64,000 nt of DNA from Mortierella sp. BCC40632 (GCA_011634665.1 WAEK01000005.1:124001-188000); one strand, 5' to 3'; shown: positions 45,429-59,158, counted from the first letter of the stretch. Program-made: numbers and translations. Notes: generated by a model not told the origin, from the sequence alone.

Positions 45429-48400
45429 ATGTCGACCACACATACAAACAGTACCCGTACTCTCCCTCCAAACACGCCTCTGTCCACTCTCATCAAGGCT
45501 ATACATAATGACGAGGACCTGTCGATAGATTCGCAAAAGTTTAGGGATGAGCGGATCCAGGCATTCTACCAGGACTATGCAAAGGTATTGCCAGCATGTA
45601 GTTTTTCAAGCAATCAAATCGATCAGACTTGTGGACAATCAGCCAGAAATACTCCATTCATTATCCCACCCTAACAGGAAGTGTGCGGAATTCCCAGGAC
45701 CCGGCAAAGATTGGATCATGGAAAAGTGCTGTGATTGAAGCAAAGGGTCGATGGGCCTCCCAAAGCGGATTTCATGGATTCACTAGTGCGAATCAATTCT
45801 TCAGTCGGCGGGTTTTGTAGCATGAATGAAAGGCGGCGTCCCTCGATGCCAAATAATGTACCACCTTCCACCCCTTCGCAGGCCTTGCTCAGGAACACAT
45901 CGGGACGCTCTTATCGGCTCTTTTAGGCTTAGGCCCCTCGTGGCGTCTGCAGCCCTACCACGGACAAGACGCCATGATTATCGACCAGATCATTCCCCGC
46001 CCCTTTCTTCTTCCTTTTCTTCTTTCAGCAACCCTAATCTTCCTGCTCTCCCCCCTTTATTCCCCTTATAACCCGTTTCTCACGACTCCTTGTCTAGAGG
46101 TTCGCTACTGCATTGACTCAGTGCAAGAACCTTGGCCGGGCAGGGAGCAGCTTGCACTCTGACGACAGTGCTCGAGAAAGAGACAGGGATCACTTTGCTA
46201 CTTCGTCCCCTCAGGAACTCATGGAACTCTATGCAATGCTACTCCGCGATAGTCAGGGTAAGCTTTGAAGACAAGAGAAAAAATGGCTTGGCTTGGCTCA
46301 CGCTATTGAGACAGCCTCAATTGATAAGTGGGTCGTTTTGTAGAATCAGAGATCTTTAAGGCTTGATAATCAACGGCTCTCCTTTTGTTGTTAAATGCTT
46401 TTTGTTCCTAGATCTTGAGCCGCAAATTCGTGAAATGCTGGCAGAGAAACCTTTCCCCGTGTCGACATTTACAATGAGTCAGGGAGAACCGATAGAGCAC
46501 CAGTTTATCCACCGTCCAATCCGACCTCCATCAATGCCACGCAGCATGACATGTGGTTGTGTGATGGACCATGGGGACGAACCACCTCTTACCTTCCCTG
46601 ATGATTGCTACGAGGATGAGCCAGACGGCGACGATTTTGATGATGACGATGACGATGATGACGATGACCCAGACGCTGACCCGAATCTTGACGATGGGGA
46701 CGAGGATGATGAAGATTATGTGGACGACGACGAGGACGACGAGGACATTGATGATGAAGACAGTGACGATTACGATGTAGATTACGACCAGGATGTTGTT
46801 GACGGATATGCTCATCATTATGAAGGTGCTGGTGTCGACTTGATGACCAAAGGGGATGAGCGCCTAGTAATGGCTGAGCAACAGCGTATTCGTGAGGAAG
46901 AGCGTCAGTTGCGGGAACAGATCCGGAAGAGACGACTTTCCGAACGAAAGAAGCAGAAACAGGAAGAAGGTAGGCCTTGTTGTCTTATTTATTTTATGAG
47001 ATACAGTAAAGGTTGTTTGTGCTGGGCTTGCTTGGTAACCACCCAGATATCCTGCCACGTTTACCAATAGAGAGAATTCAGCTACTGCAGAGACTTCGTC
47101 TTGAAGACGAAGCACGCCGTACCCGTGAGCTTTATGAGAGAATTCAAAAGGAAAGACTCGAAAGAGAACAGCGATTGAAGCGAGAAATCGGTATGTGTTT
47201 AAACAATAGCAGGAAGGTCGTCTTCGTAATATGAAATTGCAGCCCAAAGACTAAAACAGCTGTTGCATTTCTTTCCCCCTCTTTTTTTTTTTTTTTTTTT
47301 TCGTAGCGGAAGCCGATCAAAATGCGAGATCGTTCCTCTTCCAGAAGGTCGCTCAGTCTCAGGTCGAGATTGTCAAACGTATGCTTGACACTGTGCCAGG
47401 AGATTCAGGTTCAAACGACATTCCAAAGTTCTGGTCTCCAGGTGTGACTCGACTATCAGGTTGGGAGTATGTTGCTGTGGTTGAAGGAATAGGTGAAGTC
47501 AGCGAAGAGAAGGGGATGCAGGAGACGCTCCTACATGTAGCAGCTCGTGTAGGATCTCTCCAGTTGGTTAAATTCCTTATTGACAAAGGTACTTAGTCTC
47601 TACATCACGTAGAGGCTCTCCTGCACTTTGTGGTATTGTAGAGTCTATTTCAAACTGCTAACATTTTATCCTATTTTAGGAGCATCCCTGGACGCACTTG
47701 ATTGTGAAGGCAGGACACCACTCCACACAGCAGCAGAGCATAGTGCGCCTTTTGAACTCTGCAAATTGATCACGGAGAAGGCGAGTCTTCATATCGATCG
47801 TATCAGTGTCGTGTCAGGAAAGACTGCACTACACTATGCTGCTCAGAATGGAAACACAGATCTTGTGGCGCTTCTCCTTCAGCACCATGCTCGAGTTTCC
47901 CTCCTGGATTCAAAAGGAAATTCGCCCGAAATGCTCGCCAAAGCTGGCCTGGACCGTGAAAAGTCATCCAAGGCAAAAGCTCAAAAGTATCGTAACACGC
48001 TGCAGCATATTCAAAAAGCTATCGCTGCGATCAAGGAGGCACAGAGACAAAAGGATGCAATCTTGGAGGAGCAGCGGAGGAAGGAAGAAGAGTTGGCGCG
48101 AGCTGAGGCGGAGAAGGACAAGGCAGCACGCAAAAAGCAAGAGGAGAAGCTTGAGGCAGATCTACGGCGGCGACAAGAGGAGGAGAAAGAGCTGGAGCGC
48201 CTCAAGGCGCTGGCCACCGACCCACATGGGCATGCAAGCAGCGGAGGAAATAAGAAGAAGAAGAAGAAGAAGGGCAAGAGCACACAGGATAACCAGACAC
48301 CATCCAAGGAACCAGTCCTGGAGACAAAACCCCTTGCGGTCCCGCCTGTTCATGTCTCCAAATCCACTTCTTCTTCTCCCAACATTCTATCAGCAGTACA

Positions 48401-51211
48401 ACAGCAACCATCTGGACAGTCTTCTACCAACTCATGGCAATCTCCTACTAGCCACCTCACTGCTGCCACAGCGTCTCAATCGGCGACAGGGACTACGCCT
48501 TCACCAACTAGCGCTCTTACACCTGAAACAATTGTTGTGCCAAAGAGACTTCCGAAGCCAAAGACCAACTATCGACCTTCTCATCTAGTTGTGAATAGGA
48601 TGGTTGACATGGGATTCCCGCAGCGTGATGCACGAAAGGCTCTAATCCAGACTGAAGGAAAGGTTGAAGAAGCTATTGAGCTTTTGACTAGTGGTGATCC
48701 GCTTGCAGACGACTCTGAGGATGAGGCACAACAGGCTGCTCTTGAGGCTGCACAAAAGAAATCAAAACAAAGTATGTCTACACCTCAGGTGCCGCCACAA
48801 ACACAGCCACAGCTGCAGCAACAGGCACCCAAACAGGCACAGGAGCCTTCACCAACTTCGACAAGGACCTCATCCCGTCCTTTACAACCACCCAATCCAC
48901 CCGCTCCCAACACATCGACGTCGCCAGCTGTCAATTCTGCCCAATTACTGCAACAACTAAAGGCTACTAGCGTTCAACAGCCAACAAAGCCTGTGGCGAG
49001 TAAGGCACCGATCACTCATCCAATCCAGATTCTACAGAGGACACATGCCATGGCACCCCATGTACAGATGCGCTCAGTACCGACACAAGTGCTCCAGCGC
49101 CCCGGTGCGCATGCCCATACAACACCTCTTGTTCCTAGTGCCATGAGAAAAACTGTTTCCAACCCTGCTAGGCCACCAATGTCCACTCCCGTTACACAAG
49201 TCCCTACGTCGTCTACTTCCAGCCAATCGAATCTCCCACCACCTCGATTGATACCACCTCCACCCCCAACGCGAGCACCATATTCATATGGAGCCTCGTC
49301 ATCACACAACTCGAGATCGGCTTCTTTGTCCGGGGTTGCTTCCTCATCCTCGTTGCCTATGTCTCGTTCAGTATCATCCGATGCTCGACAGAGCAGACAT
49401 TTGTTGGATCTGCTTGCCGCCCAAGGGTCGCCTGCACAACGTGAGATGGGACTACGCCCTACACCTTCGTTAACGCAAGGGGACACTGGATTCTATAGCA
49501 CCTTTGATGCGATGCCACCAATGACTGGGTCCCTGCCGACATCTGGCCTTGGATACTCTTCCTTTACAGGAGACCCTTCCTCGTCGTCGTCAACGGCTGA
49601 CTGGAATAATGTTGGCAACACGAGTAACTTGAATGTCGCAGCGGGAGGGATGTCGCCCCGATCACCTTTTCTTTCAACTCACAGTGGCCATTCGAGCTTT
49701 GGATTGCAACCTAACCCTTGGGGATCCCCCGGCTCTCTGGCTGCGCCTTTGCTGCATCAGCAACCCCAGTCGGGTATTGCAGGGTCTTTGACAGAGCCCT
49801 CGGTCCTTGGGTATGGGGCAGGCATTGGATCTAATTTGATGTCAAGGAGCGTGGGATCTGGAATAGCCTTTCATTTGGAAGAGACAGGTCAGCACCACCG
49901 CCTTAAGGCCAGTCGAGAGACACTTGAAATGGGACTCGGGACATCAAGCGGTGAAGTCATCAAAGATGTGCTTGCCAAGACTGGAGTTATTGACTCGGAT
50001 GAATATGTAGAAAGTCTTGACCGCGATCGTGGAGTAGGACCTGCCCGCACTGGTAGTGGTGTCAATCAAACCGGAAGTGAAGGAAATAGTGTCGACTTCC
50101 TATCCATGTCTTCGACCTCTCCCTTAACATCAACGATTGGTCCAAAGGCAGTTGGACAGGAAAGGAATACGACTGCAGCGAGTGCCCGTCATATGGCGTC
50201 AAGTCTATGGGGGAATGACACTTTTGGAGGGCTAATGTCCCCACTGGTTTCACAGCCAAGTCATGAGCATTCAGGTACGGGTTATCACAGGTCTTTGTAG
50301 CTGTTCAATTTTACATTGAGAGGGGCGAGTATTTTTTTTTATCGGCATTCTCACGCAGTTTTTCCATTTTTATTCACTGTCTCTCATTAGCAGGACTATT
50401 CACGGACTCTCGTGGAAGCCTATCACAGTACAATCAGTGGGGTTCAAATCGTGGATATGACCACCCCACAATGCTTGATACGATTAGAGAGTCTTTTAAT
50501 GGTCACGGCCCCGAGACCCCTTTGGGCGCCAATGCCAATCGAAATCATCCAGCTTTTGCCACAACTGAGCGTGGTGCGTTTGGAAATGGTGTCGGCCCCA
50601 ATATACAAGGTCAGGTGCCGAATGGCTCTAGAAGCAGCAATATGGCCATGGGAATGCCTCCTCCTGGACTTGGTCAGTCCAATGGAAGCACGTCTGTAAG
50701 CAATCTAGCAACTGGTGGCGCGACTCCAGGAGAGGCCAATAAGATGGTTGGTCAAGCGTATGAGCAACCACCGGAGGCCGCTATGATGAACCTGAATATG
50801 ACTCTATTGCAACAACTGAATGGTCAGGAGTATCGAGCCTCTCAGTCACAGCCAGTTCCGATTCGATCAGGCTTTTCGTCACAAGAATCAGATTTAGGAT
50901 CCATATCGAATTCTACGAAAGCCCCAATGCCCATCGCCTCTCATCGATCAATAGGATCCAGGGGTTCAATAGGAGGAAGAGGAGGCAATCCCCAAGCGGA
51001 GGAGGCTCAATCTTCTCCATTGGATCAGATTATATCCCCGGGCCTCCAGGCTCTCAATCAAGCATTGACGTTCAATCGCTACCCCAAGCTGGGCCAGACC
51101 TCATCCACGAACAGCTCGTCCAGGCCTGATGTACATACAACGGCGACGGCAACCACGTCTATGTACTCCTCTTCAAACAACCCGTCCTCTCCGACCACTG
51201 ACCGCTGGTAA
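45429..51211 (+). CDS. large ankyrin-repeat and UBA-domain protein
   Basis: Roughly 1,600-aa protein. Well-supported exons: 46412-46969, 47047-47190, 47307-47588, 47680-50274, 50394-51211. Upstream, 45429-45584, ~45585-45680, 45746-45816, from 45882, and up to 46257 are read as exons, but the joins near 45590 and 45950-46150 are unresolved. Order of parts: a helical N-terminus; a very acidic Asp/Glu tract (about 46620-46770); a basic coiled coil; three ankyrin repeats (ETLLHVAARVGSLQLVKFL, RTPLHTAAEHS, KTALHYAAQNGNTDLVALLL); a second long Lys/Glu coiled coil; a UBA domain (MVDMGFPQRDARKALIQTEG); then a ~700-residue Ser/Pro/Gln-rich tail. UBA suggests ubiquitin binding. Specific role unknown. 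Confidence 0.75.
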
Positions 51212-51441
51212 AGAAGAAGAAAAAAGTTTTGATGTGCTGGAGATGTTGATTCAATAAATGACCAAAAGGGAGGGAAGCAATGGTGATAGGAGGTGGAATG
51301 ATGATACCAACTACCAACTACTCCCCCTTCCTTCCCCCCTTTCCCTCCCCAAGAAAAAAAAAGGTCCGATTGTTTGAATATTGAATATTTTTTATTCTAT
51401 GATTTGCCAAAGCCAGGACAACAAAGAGAGAGTAGAAATGT

Positions 51442-51936
51442 CTATCCGACTCTTGTTTGTTTACATGATAAAGGGGATTTCGAGATGAGAGCGACGGAAG
51501 CTTCCTGAGACTGAAATATAGGACTGGGTGCTGAAGTAGTCATAGCTGTAGAAGTGATGTTGGTGGTGAGGAGAGGGGTCGCTTCTGAGATGTCGTCTCC
51601 AAAGGAACTCAAACCAGCCTTTCTGGCTTTGTAATAATAGAAAACACACAACCCCAAAAGAATGGATTGAAAGAGAGCCGTTACAGCATAAACGATCCAT
51701 GCGGACCAATTGACATCTGGTCTCAATCCCAAGGAAATAGCCAAGAGGATAGCAGCCGAGGTCTGTATAGTCATTGTCGGGATACTGAGTGCTCCAATTG
51801 ACTGGAAGGAGAGAAGTGAGGGGATTATAGAGAGCAATGGGAAGGAGAAAGGAGGAAAAGATGGTTATGGAGTCAGCTTATGCATTCAGGAGCAAGTTTC
51901 GAAAAGGTCTCACCCATTCTTTCACTCCGAAGACGA

Positions 51937-51970
<34 letters not shown>

Positions 51971-53152
51971 TCCTCACCTTTCGGAAATACGTTTCCAAGA
52001 TTTGCGGCAAGTACTGAACTGTGGTCAAGAGGACGCCCAACACGCCCAAGAATCCTGCCCAGACAAACACCCAACTATGTCTCGATCCTTCCTCTCGATC
52101 CTTTGCCAATGAAGCAGACAGGAACGTAATGACAAGGCAAACCAGAAAATGACCCACTACGATCTTGGAAAAGAGAAGCGAAATAGTCCAAGCAAAAGAA
52201 CGGGAGGGAAGGCAGAGGAGTCGTAGATTGTGGACAATTTCGTTCACTTTTTTGTAGGGTGGGAAGTAGATCATGTAGAGGAGAAGACTAGTCAATAATA
52301 ATAATAAAAAAAAGAAAATAAAAAAAAAAAGAAAAAGAAAAAGAAAAAGAAAAAGAAAAAGAAAAAGGTAGTAATAGTGAACAAGACCAGGTTAACATAG
52401 TGAAGAGAGAGGAAAAGAAAAAGTCGACTGCACTACTTGTATCCGACATACATGAGATGGGTCATTAGACACTGAATTCCGAGTTGCGCAATTCCGAGCG
52501 TATGCTCAAGGCACGATCCAGCGCTCTGATTTGGTGTAGAATGTAGTGGTTAGAGAGAGAGGTATTAACAGTAAAAGACTCTACACTTTCCTGGCAGATA
52601 CAGGATACTCCATCTCAGACCTGTACTTTTTTTTGAAATATTCGGCGACCTACAATCTGTTGGCAACATCGGACTACTCGCCACTGAAGAATCAAGAGAT
52701 TGAAGAATGATGAACTCGTCGAAATACAACCCAAGAGTAAGAACCAAGGACTGATGCCATCGCTGCTTTGTTTCCGGATAATGCGCAAGTGCTTTTCTTG
52801 CGGGTTGAAAGAAAGACGAGGAAGTATAGAAGATAAAAAACAACAACAACAGCAAAACAAAATAGATGAGTTTGAAGAACCGAATTCTGTGGAATGGAAC
52901 ATGGTTGCTGCAAACATCATGTCGATAAGTGAGTAGGCGACAAAAGTGAGTGAAGGGAAAGGGCCCCACCTGAGGTATATACGAGGCACCAATGCCAAGG
53001 AGAATGACGATCGAAAGGAAGAGTTGAGGGTGGTCTCGGTTCTGTTCACACTGTCCTTCGATTTCCGTAGTCGGTAAAGAGTGAGTGGAGTACTGGAAAA
53101 AGATATTGTCGAGTCCTGCTCGCGCAAAAGGGTCCTGCATCCACTGCCACAT
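51442..53152 (-). CDS. PQ-loop repeat transporter
   Basis: Predicted 354-aa membrane protein of the PQ-loop/MtN3 superfamily. Exons: 53152-52970, 52791-52654, 52525-52452, 52287-51978, 51801-51442, all GT-AG and in phase. The first PQ motif is ASYIPQ at the exon 1-2 junction, followed by HLRIIRKQSSDGISPWFLLLG. The second is VQYLPQI with TYFRK before the exon 5 junction, continuing SIGALSIPTMTIQ. Relatives are seven-helix exporters of cationic amino acids or cystine in vacuole/lysosome membranes; substrate here is unknown. The long loop between repeats (KDREEG region) and a Ser/Thr-rich tail are hydrophilic. The 74-nt exon 3 was found by phase. Confidence 0.85.
52321..52367. repeat. A5G repeat in PQ-loop intron
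   Basis: Tandem AAAAAG-type units between exons 3 and 4 of the PQ-loop gene (intron 52288-52451), pyrimidine-rich on the coding strand near the acceptor. Confidence 0.85.
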
Positions 53153-53392
53153 GGGTTCTGGCCTCAAAAAGAGGAGGGGAAAAGGAAGAGGAGGAGACAG
53201 GTAGAGATGGTGACACTTTGGATAAAAGCAGGGCAGTTGAAGATGGTGAAAGAAAAAAAAAAAAGCGAATGCCTTGGCTGCCTGAACACTCACCAAAAAA
53301 AAAAAAAAGGTGTTTGGAGGGGGGAGTGACTATGGCAACGTGCCGACCTGCTGATTCAGAGCATGGCGTTGTCCCCTCTGCATTTTGCTCCA

Positions 53393-53423
<31 letters not shown>

Positions 53424-55609
53424 TTGAGACTGAGGTGGGTTGGGCGCAATCCTTTGGTAGGGACGATCGTTCGACACCTGCTGACAAAGTTCTAGGAGAC
53501 GGGGTCCTGGGTTTGTGCCTCAAGAGCCCAATTACCAAATTTCAAAGTAATCGCACTAACTCCATGTAATTTTTCAGTTCGCAATTTCACTTGGCCTCTG
53601 AGCTTCTCCCTCTCAACCTAATACAAAATTCTCGCATTAGCTCGGTGCAAAAGTAGGTGCGCGTGTGAATAAGACGCTCGCGGAAATATACAATAGGAGA
53701 TGGACAGAGGCGAACCAAAAGACACGGAAAGAACCATCTACTCTGACTCTCTCATCTGGAATGTGGTGTCGATGGGTTGGAGAGATCCATGAACAGCAGA
53801 ATCGGTTCTTTCCCTTTAGGCTAACGCCATGATAACGATGATATGATAGAGGGTAGTGTTGAGGCCGTAGGCTTGGGGTCGGCGGCCATGGTCTGAGAAG
53901 CTATTGAGACGGGGAGCACAGGATACAACATCAATTAGGATGAAGCATGCAATGGTGAGTTGGTAGACCATAGCCTTGCAAGGCCGCTGTTGTCACAGCG
54001 ATCTTCGATGTCAATTGAGCAAGGCTCGCAGGTACCGCTAATTTGCACTTGGTTGACAACAGCAGTACATCATGTTAGAGTATGACCCTCTCCATTTTCC
54101 TTTGACACATTCTGAAGTTTTGTTAGTGAATGTAATAGAGCAGATATTAAGACGTTTGTCATGAACAAGTGTGGATACTGACAACATGAAACCAAACACC
54201 CACCCACGCTTCATGATCTATTTGTGGGTTATTCTCAGTGGGACGCCCAAATGACGAATGAAGGAGAGTAGTAGCTAGGAAGGAAATCGGTGCATTGGAA
54301 TACACATCGTTTGCGGTCCATTCCATACAATGTAAAGGAAGGTTTAGAGAAGAAACTTGGAATAAACTAGAAGAGGCTCTAGCGGTCCTTACCGATCATC
54401 ACTATCACCCTTCTAGTCATATGAAAAGATAATGACAGGTTCGAGTACTGGCCATGTATATCTTGCAGCTCATTCAGTAGATGTCACTTGTATCTCTCCG
54501 GGGCAAATGTTACAGAAATACAAAGAGAGGCTGACAACAGAGCAGAAAAACAGCCAGGGTCTTCTTATGGGCTATGTTTTTTAGATCTTTCTTTCTTCCA
54601 ATGCCAAGAAAACACGGGCAACTTGTGTTATTGCAGAAAAGAGTGGGCTTCAATCTCATGGTACCATTAGATGCTTTTGACTGGTTGTTGCACTCCTAAC
54701 AGTCAAAAAATAAAGACTTTTCAACAAGGTAGTGAGAGCTGATTCTGTTTTTTTTTTTTTTTTTTTTTTTCTTTTTTTCCTCTTGGGATAACACAACAAA
54801 GGCGCTCTTGTAGGGAGTGAGCATTTGTTTAGTCAACATACAATGCAATAGCAGCATTTTCTCAGGTGCAACAATAGTTCTTGGCATGGGTGTATTAGTC
54901 CGAGATCAGGCCCAAAGCGCAGAACTATTGTTTTATCGAATAAACAAACCTCAGTCCGGAAGAGGAGGAGATTTCAGACGGGCTAGATAGCTTCACATGG
55001 GTGAGAGAGTTTGACAAGACAATTTTTTTATTTTTATTTTATTTTTTTTTTTTTTTTTTTTTTTTGAAGAATGTTAACCTTTGGAGTAAAGGCCACGGAC
55101 CGTCGAGCCTTTTTGGAGAGGTATTTGGATACAAGACGCGACTGCTAGGACTCATTTTCTTGGTGACACTCCTGTCGAGTGGGCTAATATTCGTGCCACT
55201 CTATCTGATCCTTTGTTCTGATCGTCTCAGCTGATTGATAAAGCTATCGAATAGGTCGACGGTAGAGGGTCCCGAAAGAGGACAATAACTCGAATGGTCG
55301 AGAGAAACGCGTTGGGTCTGAAAGAGGAGTCCAAAAAGGTCTGATCGATGGCACAGCCTTGAAGACACTTTTTGAACCCCAGGAATAGGGGCAAGTCACA
55401 AAGGAAGAAGAAAGACGACTTGGCTCCCAGTTTTTTTTTATACTTCATCTGTTCAACCTTTCAGGAAGACGCGGCATCATCACGAGCGTTTTTGTTTCGT
55501 CGGACTGACACTTTCCTGGAGGAGACACACACATCTGAAGGAACCAGGACAAGTACTATCAAAGAAAGCACGCTCGTCTTCATCTCTTAACACAAACCAG
55601 TCCTTCATC
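53153..55609. other. intergenic, T-run rich, no gene seen
   Basis: About 2.4 kb between divergent PQ-loop and COG2 genes. It contains T runs near 53400-53425, 54750-54770 and 55048-55065 and A runs near 53253-53310. No frame above about 145 codons looks coding. No tRNA or transposon was recognised. Confidence 0.45.
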
Positions 55610-57187
55610 ATGAGTACCGGCGGTGCTAATGGCGGCGTCAACTCTGACTTTATCCATTCGCTCAACAAGCAGCTTCAGATTGCCGCCAACCATCAACACA
55701 AACAGGAGGGACCCGACACTTTCTCGCAACAGCATCTGCATCATGACTCGATCGCCATGTCTGAAAATGACTTTCCATTGTCCATCGGGATCGATAGGGC
55801 TGCCCTCACAGCACCCCACTTTGACTCGGACGAGTTTCTGTCGGCGCGTCGACACCTTCCTTTAGACGAGCTCAAGTCTCAGGTAACGGACGCGAAGGAC
55901 ATGCTGAGCATCATTCAGTACCTGAGATATAGGGATTCTATTTCAGGAAAACTTGTGGGAGACCGTGCGATCCAGCGTTCGAGTATGGATCAAGAAGAAA
56001 AGATATCAGAAAGAACAAAAAGTACATCTCTAACGTTTGTATTCCATGTGGTGAATCAATAGCTCATAGCTCATATGAAGGAGCTGAAGACTGAACTTGT
56101 GGAACTCATCAACAGTGACTATGCCGATTTTATCAACCTTTCAACAAATCTCAACGGTGTTGATCGTATGATGGAAAGTCTTCGAAAGCCACTTGACAGG
56201 ATGAAGGACGACGCCACAGTAAGAAAAAAGAAAAGAAAAGAAAGAAAAGCATCATCCCAGTCCTTTGTCTTTCGTATCTTCTTGACTTTAATACAGTCAA
56301 TAGCGACTTTAAATGAAAAAAGGGCCCAAAAGTCAACCGCTTCATTCAACTTATTTTTTTTTTATATTTGTTCCGCCATGAATTCTTTTATTTAGGGTGT
56401 TGGCTCTAATCTACAATCAGTCATTGGGAGCTTGGAACAGAAGCTGAAGCAAAGGGCAGAAATCAGGGAGCGAAAGGCAAGCCTCCAATTGCTTCTCAAT
56501 ATTTCCGAGTCGGTCTCCAAAGTAGAAGCACTCCTTCAAATATCTGGATCTGAGAGTTCTGCTGGACATGACAGCCACAAGGAAAAGTAAGATGAATCTC
56601 TCCCCCAAAAAACTATCACTCAAAATCATATTCATCTACAGGGTGGTTGATCGGGTACAATTATGCTTACCCTAGTGTCTCTTCCTTTTTCTTATTCTGG
56701 GTAGTATCAGTGTTGCCAAGCGGCTAGAGCGCGTGGCGATCGAGTATAACCAGATGCAGTACCTTGTTGGCAAGGGTACTGGCTTGCCTTTTGTAACCAA
56801 TATTGAATGGGTAGGCATTCTCTTTATTTTTGAATTCTTTGTCGGTGGGAAATTCGCAGTATTTGCCAACCAATGTTCGCCTCACATATTCATCTTCCAC
56901 TCTGCTCTCTTTCGGGATTGCCAACAAAATTTGAAAGCGCCTGACAAGGATCAAGGAAACTATGGGAGAGAACTTGTCAAATGTCCTCCGTACCTGTATT
57001 CACTCTATCCGATCAGGAGAGGCACAGTCACCTTCAAACAAGGAGGCGCTTACTCAGTGTCTACGAACATATGCCCTGATCGATCAGACTGGCGAAGCAG
57101 AAAAGATTATTTCGGATGATTTGCTCACGCCCTTCATCAACAAGGTATCCTTTCAATTGTGTCTCAAAAAGAATACTGTTCATTATA

Positions 57188-57229
<42 letters not shown>

Positions 57230-59158
57230 AGCCACTCTAAGCATAGTATGCCTTCTGTGACGAACCTTGATAGACAATCACTCCATCAGCACTCTCGGAG
57301 CAAATTCATACCCAAGGGAATGGCATGAATGGCGTTCCTCAACGACCTCTTGTTAATATGTATAACCAAATTATCGCCTTTATTGAGGCTAATTGCCGGA
57401 CTCTGATCAACGTGACGCAAAAGGAACTGAAGGGCACCAACTATGATATACCAGTCAACTGTATCTGGGATGTGACGACCCAGGCGATCCTGAAACACAG
57501 CAAAGCAATCCTCCCCCTTGTGAATGCGGATGGATTTCATCGAAACTTTATGGATACGATGGATTTTGTGTCTAAAATCGAGGAGCTGTGTGGATCCAGA
57601 CGATCCTTGGTCAGGTTACGTGCTCATGCTAGCTACCAGGCGATCATAAAGGGTTGGCAGCTACCAGCTTATTTCCAACTCCGGTTCCGAGAGATCTCAT
57701 CGATGGTAGAGGATGCCTTGCAACAGAATGTGGATACTTTACCAAAGCCCCCAGGCATCGATGGTATGATGCGTCATTTTCTGTTTCTTTTCTTTTGCCA
57801 ATCTCTTTTCGAGCTCATGATTGATCTTTCTGTCATTGGACCAAAAAAAAAAAAAAAAAAAAAAATCCATAATCTTAGAATATATGCCCTCAAGTACCGC
57901 GGTGATCAAGGCCGTTGAAAGGTGTTGGTCCTCGGATGTTTATGTCTATGGAATTGCATACAGCTTTTGGAAGTTTACATTGCAAATCCTGGCAAGGTAC
58001 TCTGTATGGGTCTCTACCAACGTTACCAGAATCACAGACTCTACCAAGGAGCGACCCATTCAGGTAAGGATTACAGCAAATAGACAAAGGACTAATGTAG
58101 TTATTTTTAATAACATTCGTGCTGACAAAAGCATCTCTCTTTTTGCTCTTTGTATTGGGACGAACAACAACCCGTTCAGTCGCGATCGTCTTCTCCTGCA
58201 CCAGGATCTAGTGGAAGTCTCAATTCGCGGCAGACAGGACGTTCTACACCTGCACCATCCTCTCTTCGTCCAACAGGGCCAGTGGGACGCAACACAATCG
58301 AAGATCAGATGCTTCAACAGTTCACGCTGCTTGTCATTGACATTGACCACGTCATGCAAAAGGTACAGGAGGCGATGGAACAACAAGTCCGACCTAGATT
58401 GCCACCCTCGTTTACGGATGAGCCTGTACTTCAGGAATCGTTCGAGCAGAGCTTGCAAGCCATCCAGCAAGAGGTTCCAGGGGTCCAACAACGTGTGGCC
58501 GCATTGCTTATCCGGCGCTGCGTCGATGCGCTTGCGAACGTCAAGACAATCACGTCCAGATATGGTGAGGGACCCCCCAAGGAGCCCTCTCAGTTTGTGA
58601 CCCAAATCTTGGAACCTCTGAGTCAATACATTGCAGGTCCTGGCGCGGCGCTCAAGCAAGAGTCTCGGGATGCATGGGCGATGGAGGTGATTGTGGCGAC
58701 AACGAGTCGGTACGGGGTGATTCTTGCAGAACGCTTGTTGGAGATCAAGGTATCAGAAGAAAAGACCAACAAAATCAAGGCTGCTGGAGCCAAGTCAAGG
58801 GTAGCGGGAGGAATTGCAGGTCTGCTCTCGAGGACACCCAACCTCCCGAATGCGTTCTCAGCGGCGACTTCGGATGCTGAGGCCAATATGTCGACGGACG
58901 ACAAGTTGAGGCTGCAATGTGTATTGGATGTTATTTGTTACAAGTCGGAGGTAAGTCTCTTTCTCTCGTTCTGTTCTTTCACTCGTACTCTCCCTTTCTC
59001 TTGGAAAATGTTCTAACCACTTTTTTTTCTTTCATGGCTCTTGTTTGTTTTAGCTCACCAAGTTCAACATTGACCCAGATACGTTTGAACCATTCCTGGA
59101 CCTGCAAACCAACACTCAGCCATATGAGCATCTCCTCTCTATTATTGGCAAAAAGTGA
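55610..59158 (+). CDS. COG2: conserved oligomeric Golgi complex subunit 2
   Basis: Predicted 827-aa COG2, part of the lobe A tether that captures retrograde vesicles at the Golgi. Nine exons, all GT-AG and in phase: 55610-55882, 56063-56218, 56396-56586, 56705-56810, 56938-57144, 57274-57763, 57879-58063, 58180-58950, 59054-59158. Family signatures: FDSDEFLSARRHLPLDELKS then HMKELKTELVELINSDYADF and NLSTNLNGVDRMM. Later exons carry CRTLINVTQKELKGTNYD and the C-terminal helical bundle ending FEPFLDLQTNTQPYEHLL. The middle exon 58180-58950 begins with a Ser/Arg/Pro-rich linker. Introns 5 and 6 contain very long A runs. It is convergent with alpha-tubulin. Confidence 0.93.
57189..57228. repeat. 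poly-A run in COG2 intron 5
   Basis: A run of roughly 38 A within the 129-nt intron 57145-57273. A second run of about 23 A sits in intron 57764-57878. Their exact lengths may be affected by sequencing. Confidence 0.85.

Noticed and set aside
45826..46071. Plus-strand frame downstream of 45816 in the ankyrin-UBA 5' region
   Set aside because: Better explained as part intron (45817-45881) and part exon in another frame (from 45882).
46531..46818. Hydrophobic Ile/Val-rich 95-aa minus-strand frame
   Set aside because: Antisense of the Asp/Glu tract of the ankyrin-UBA gene; GAT/GAC codons read backwards as Ile/Val, not a real membrane protein.
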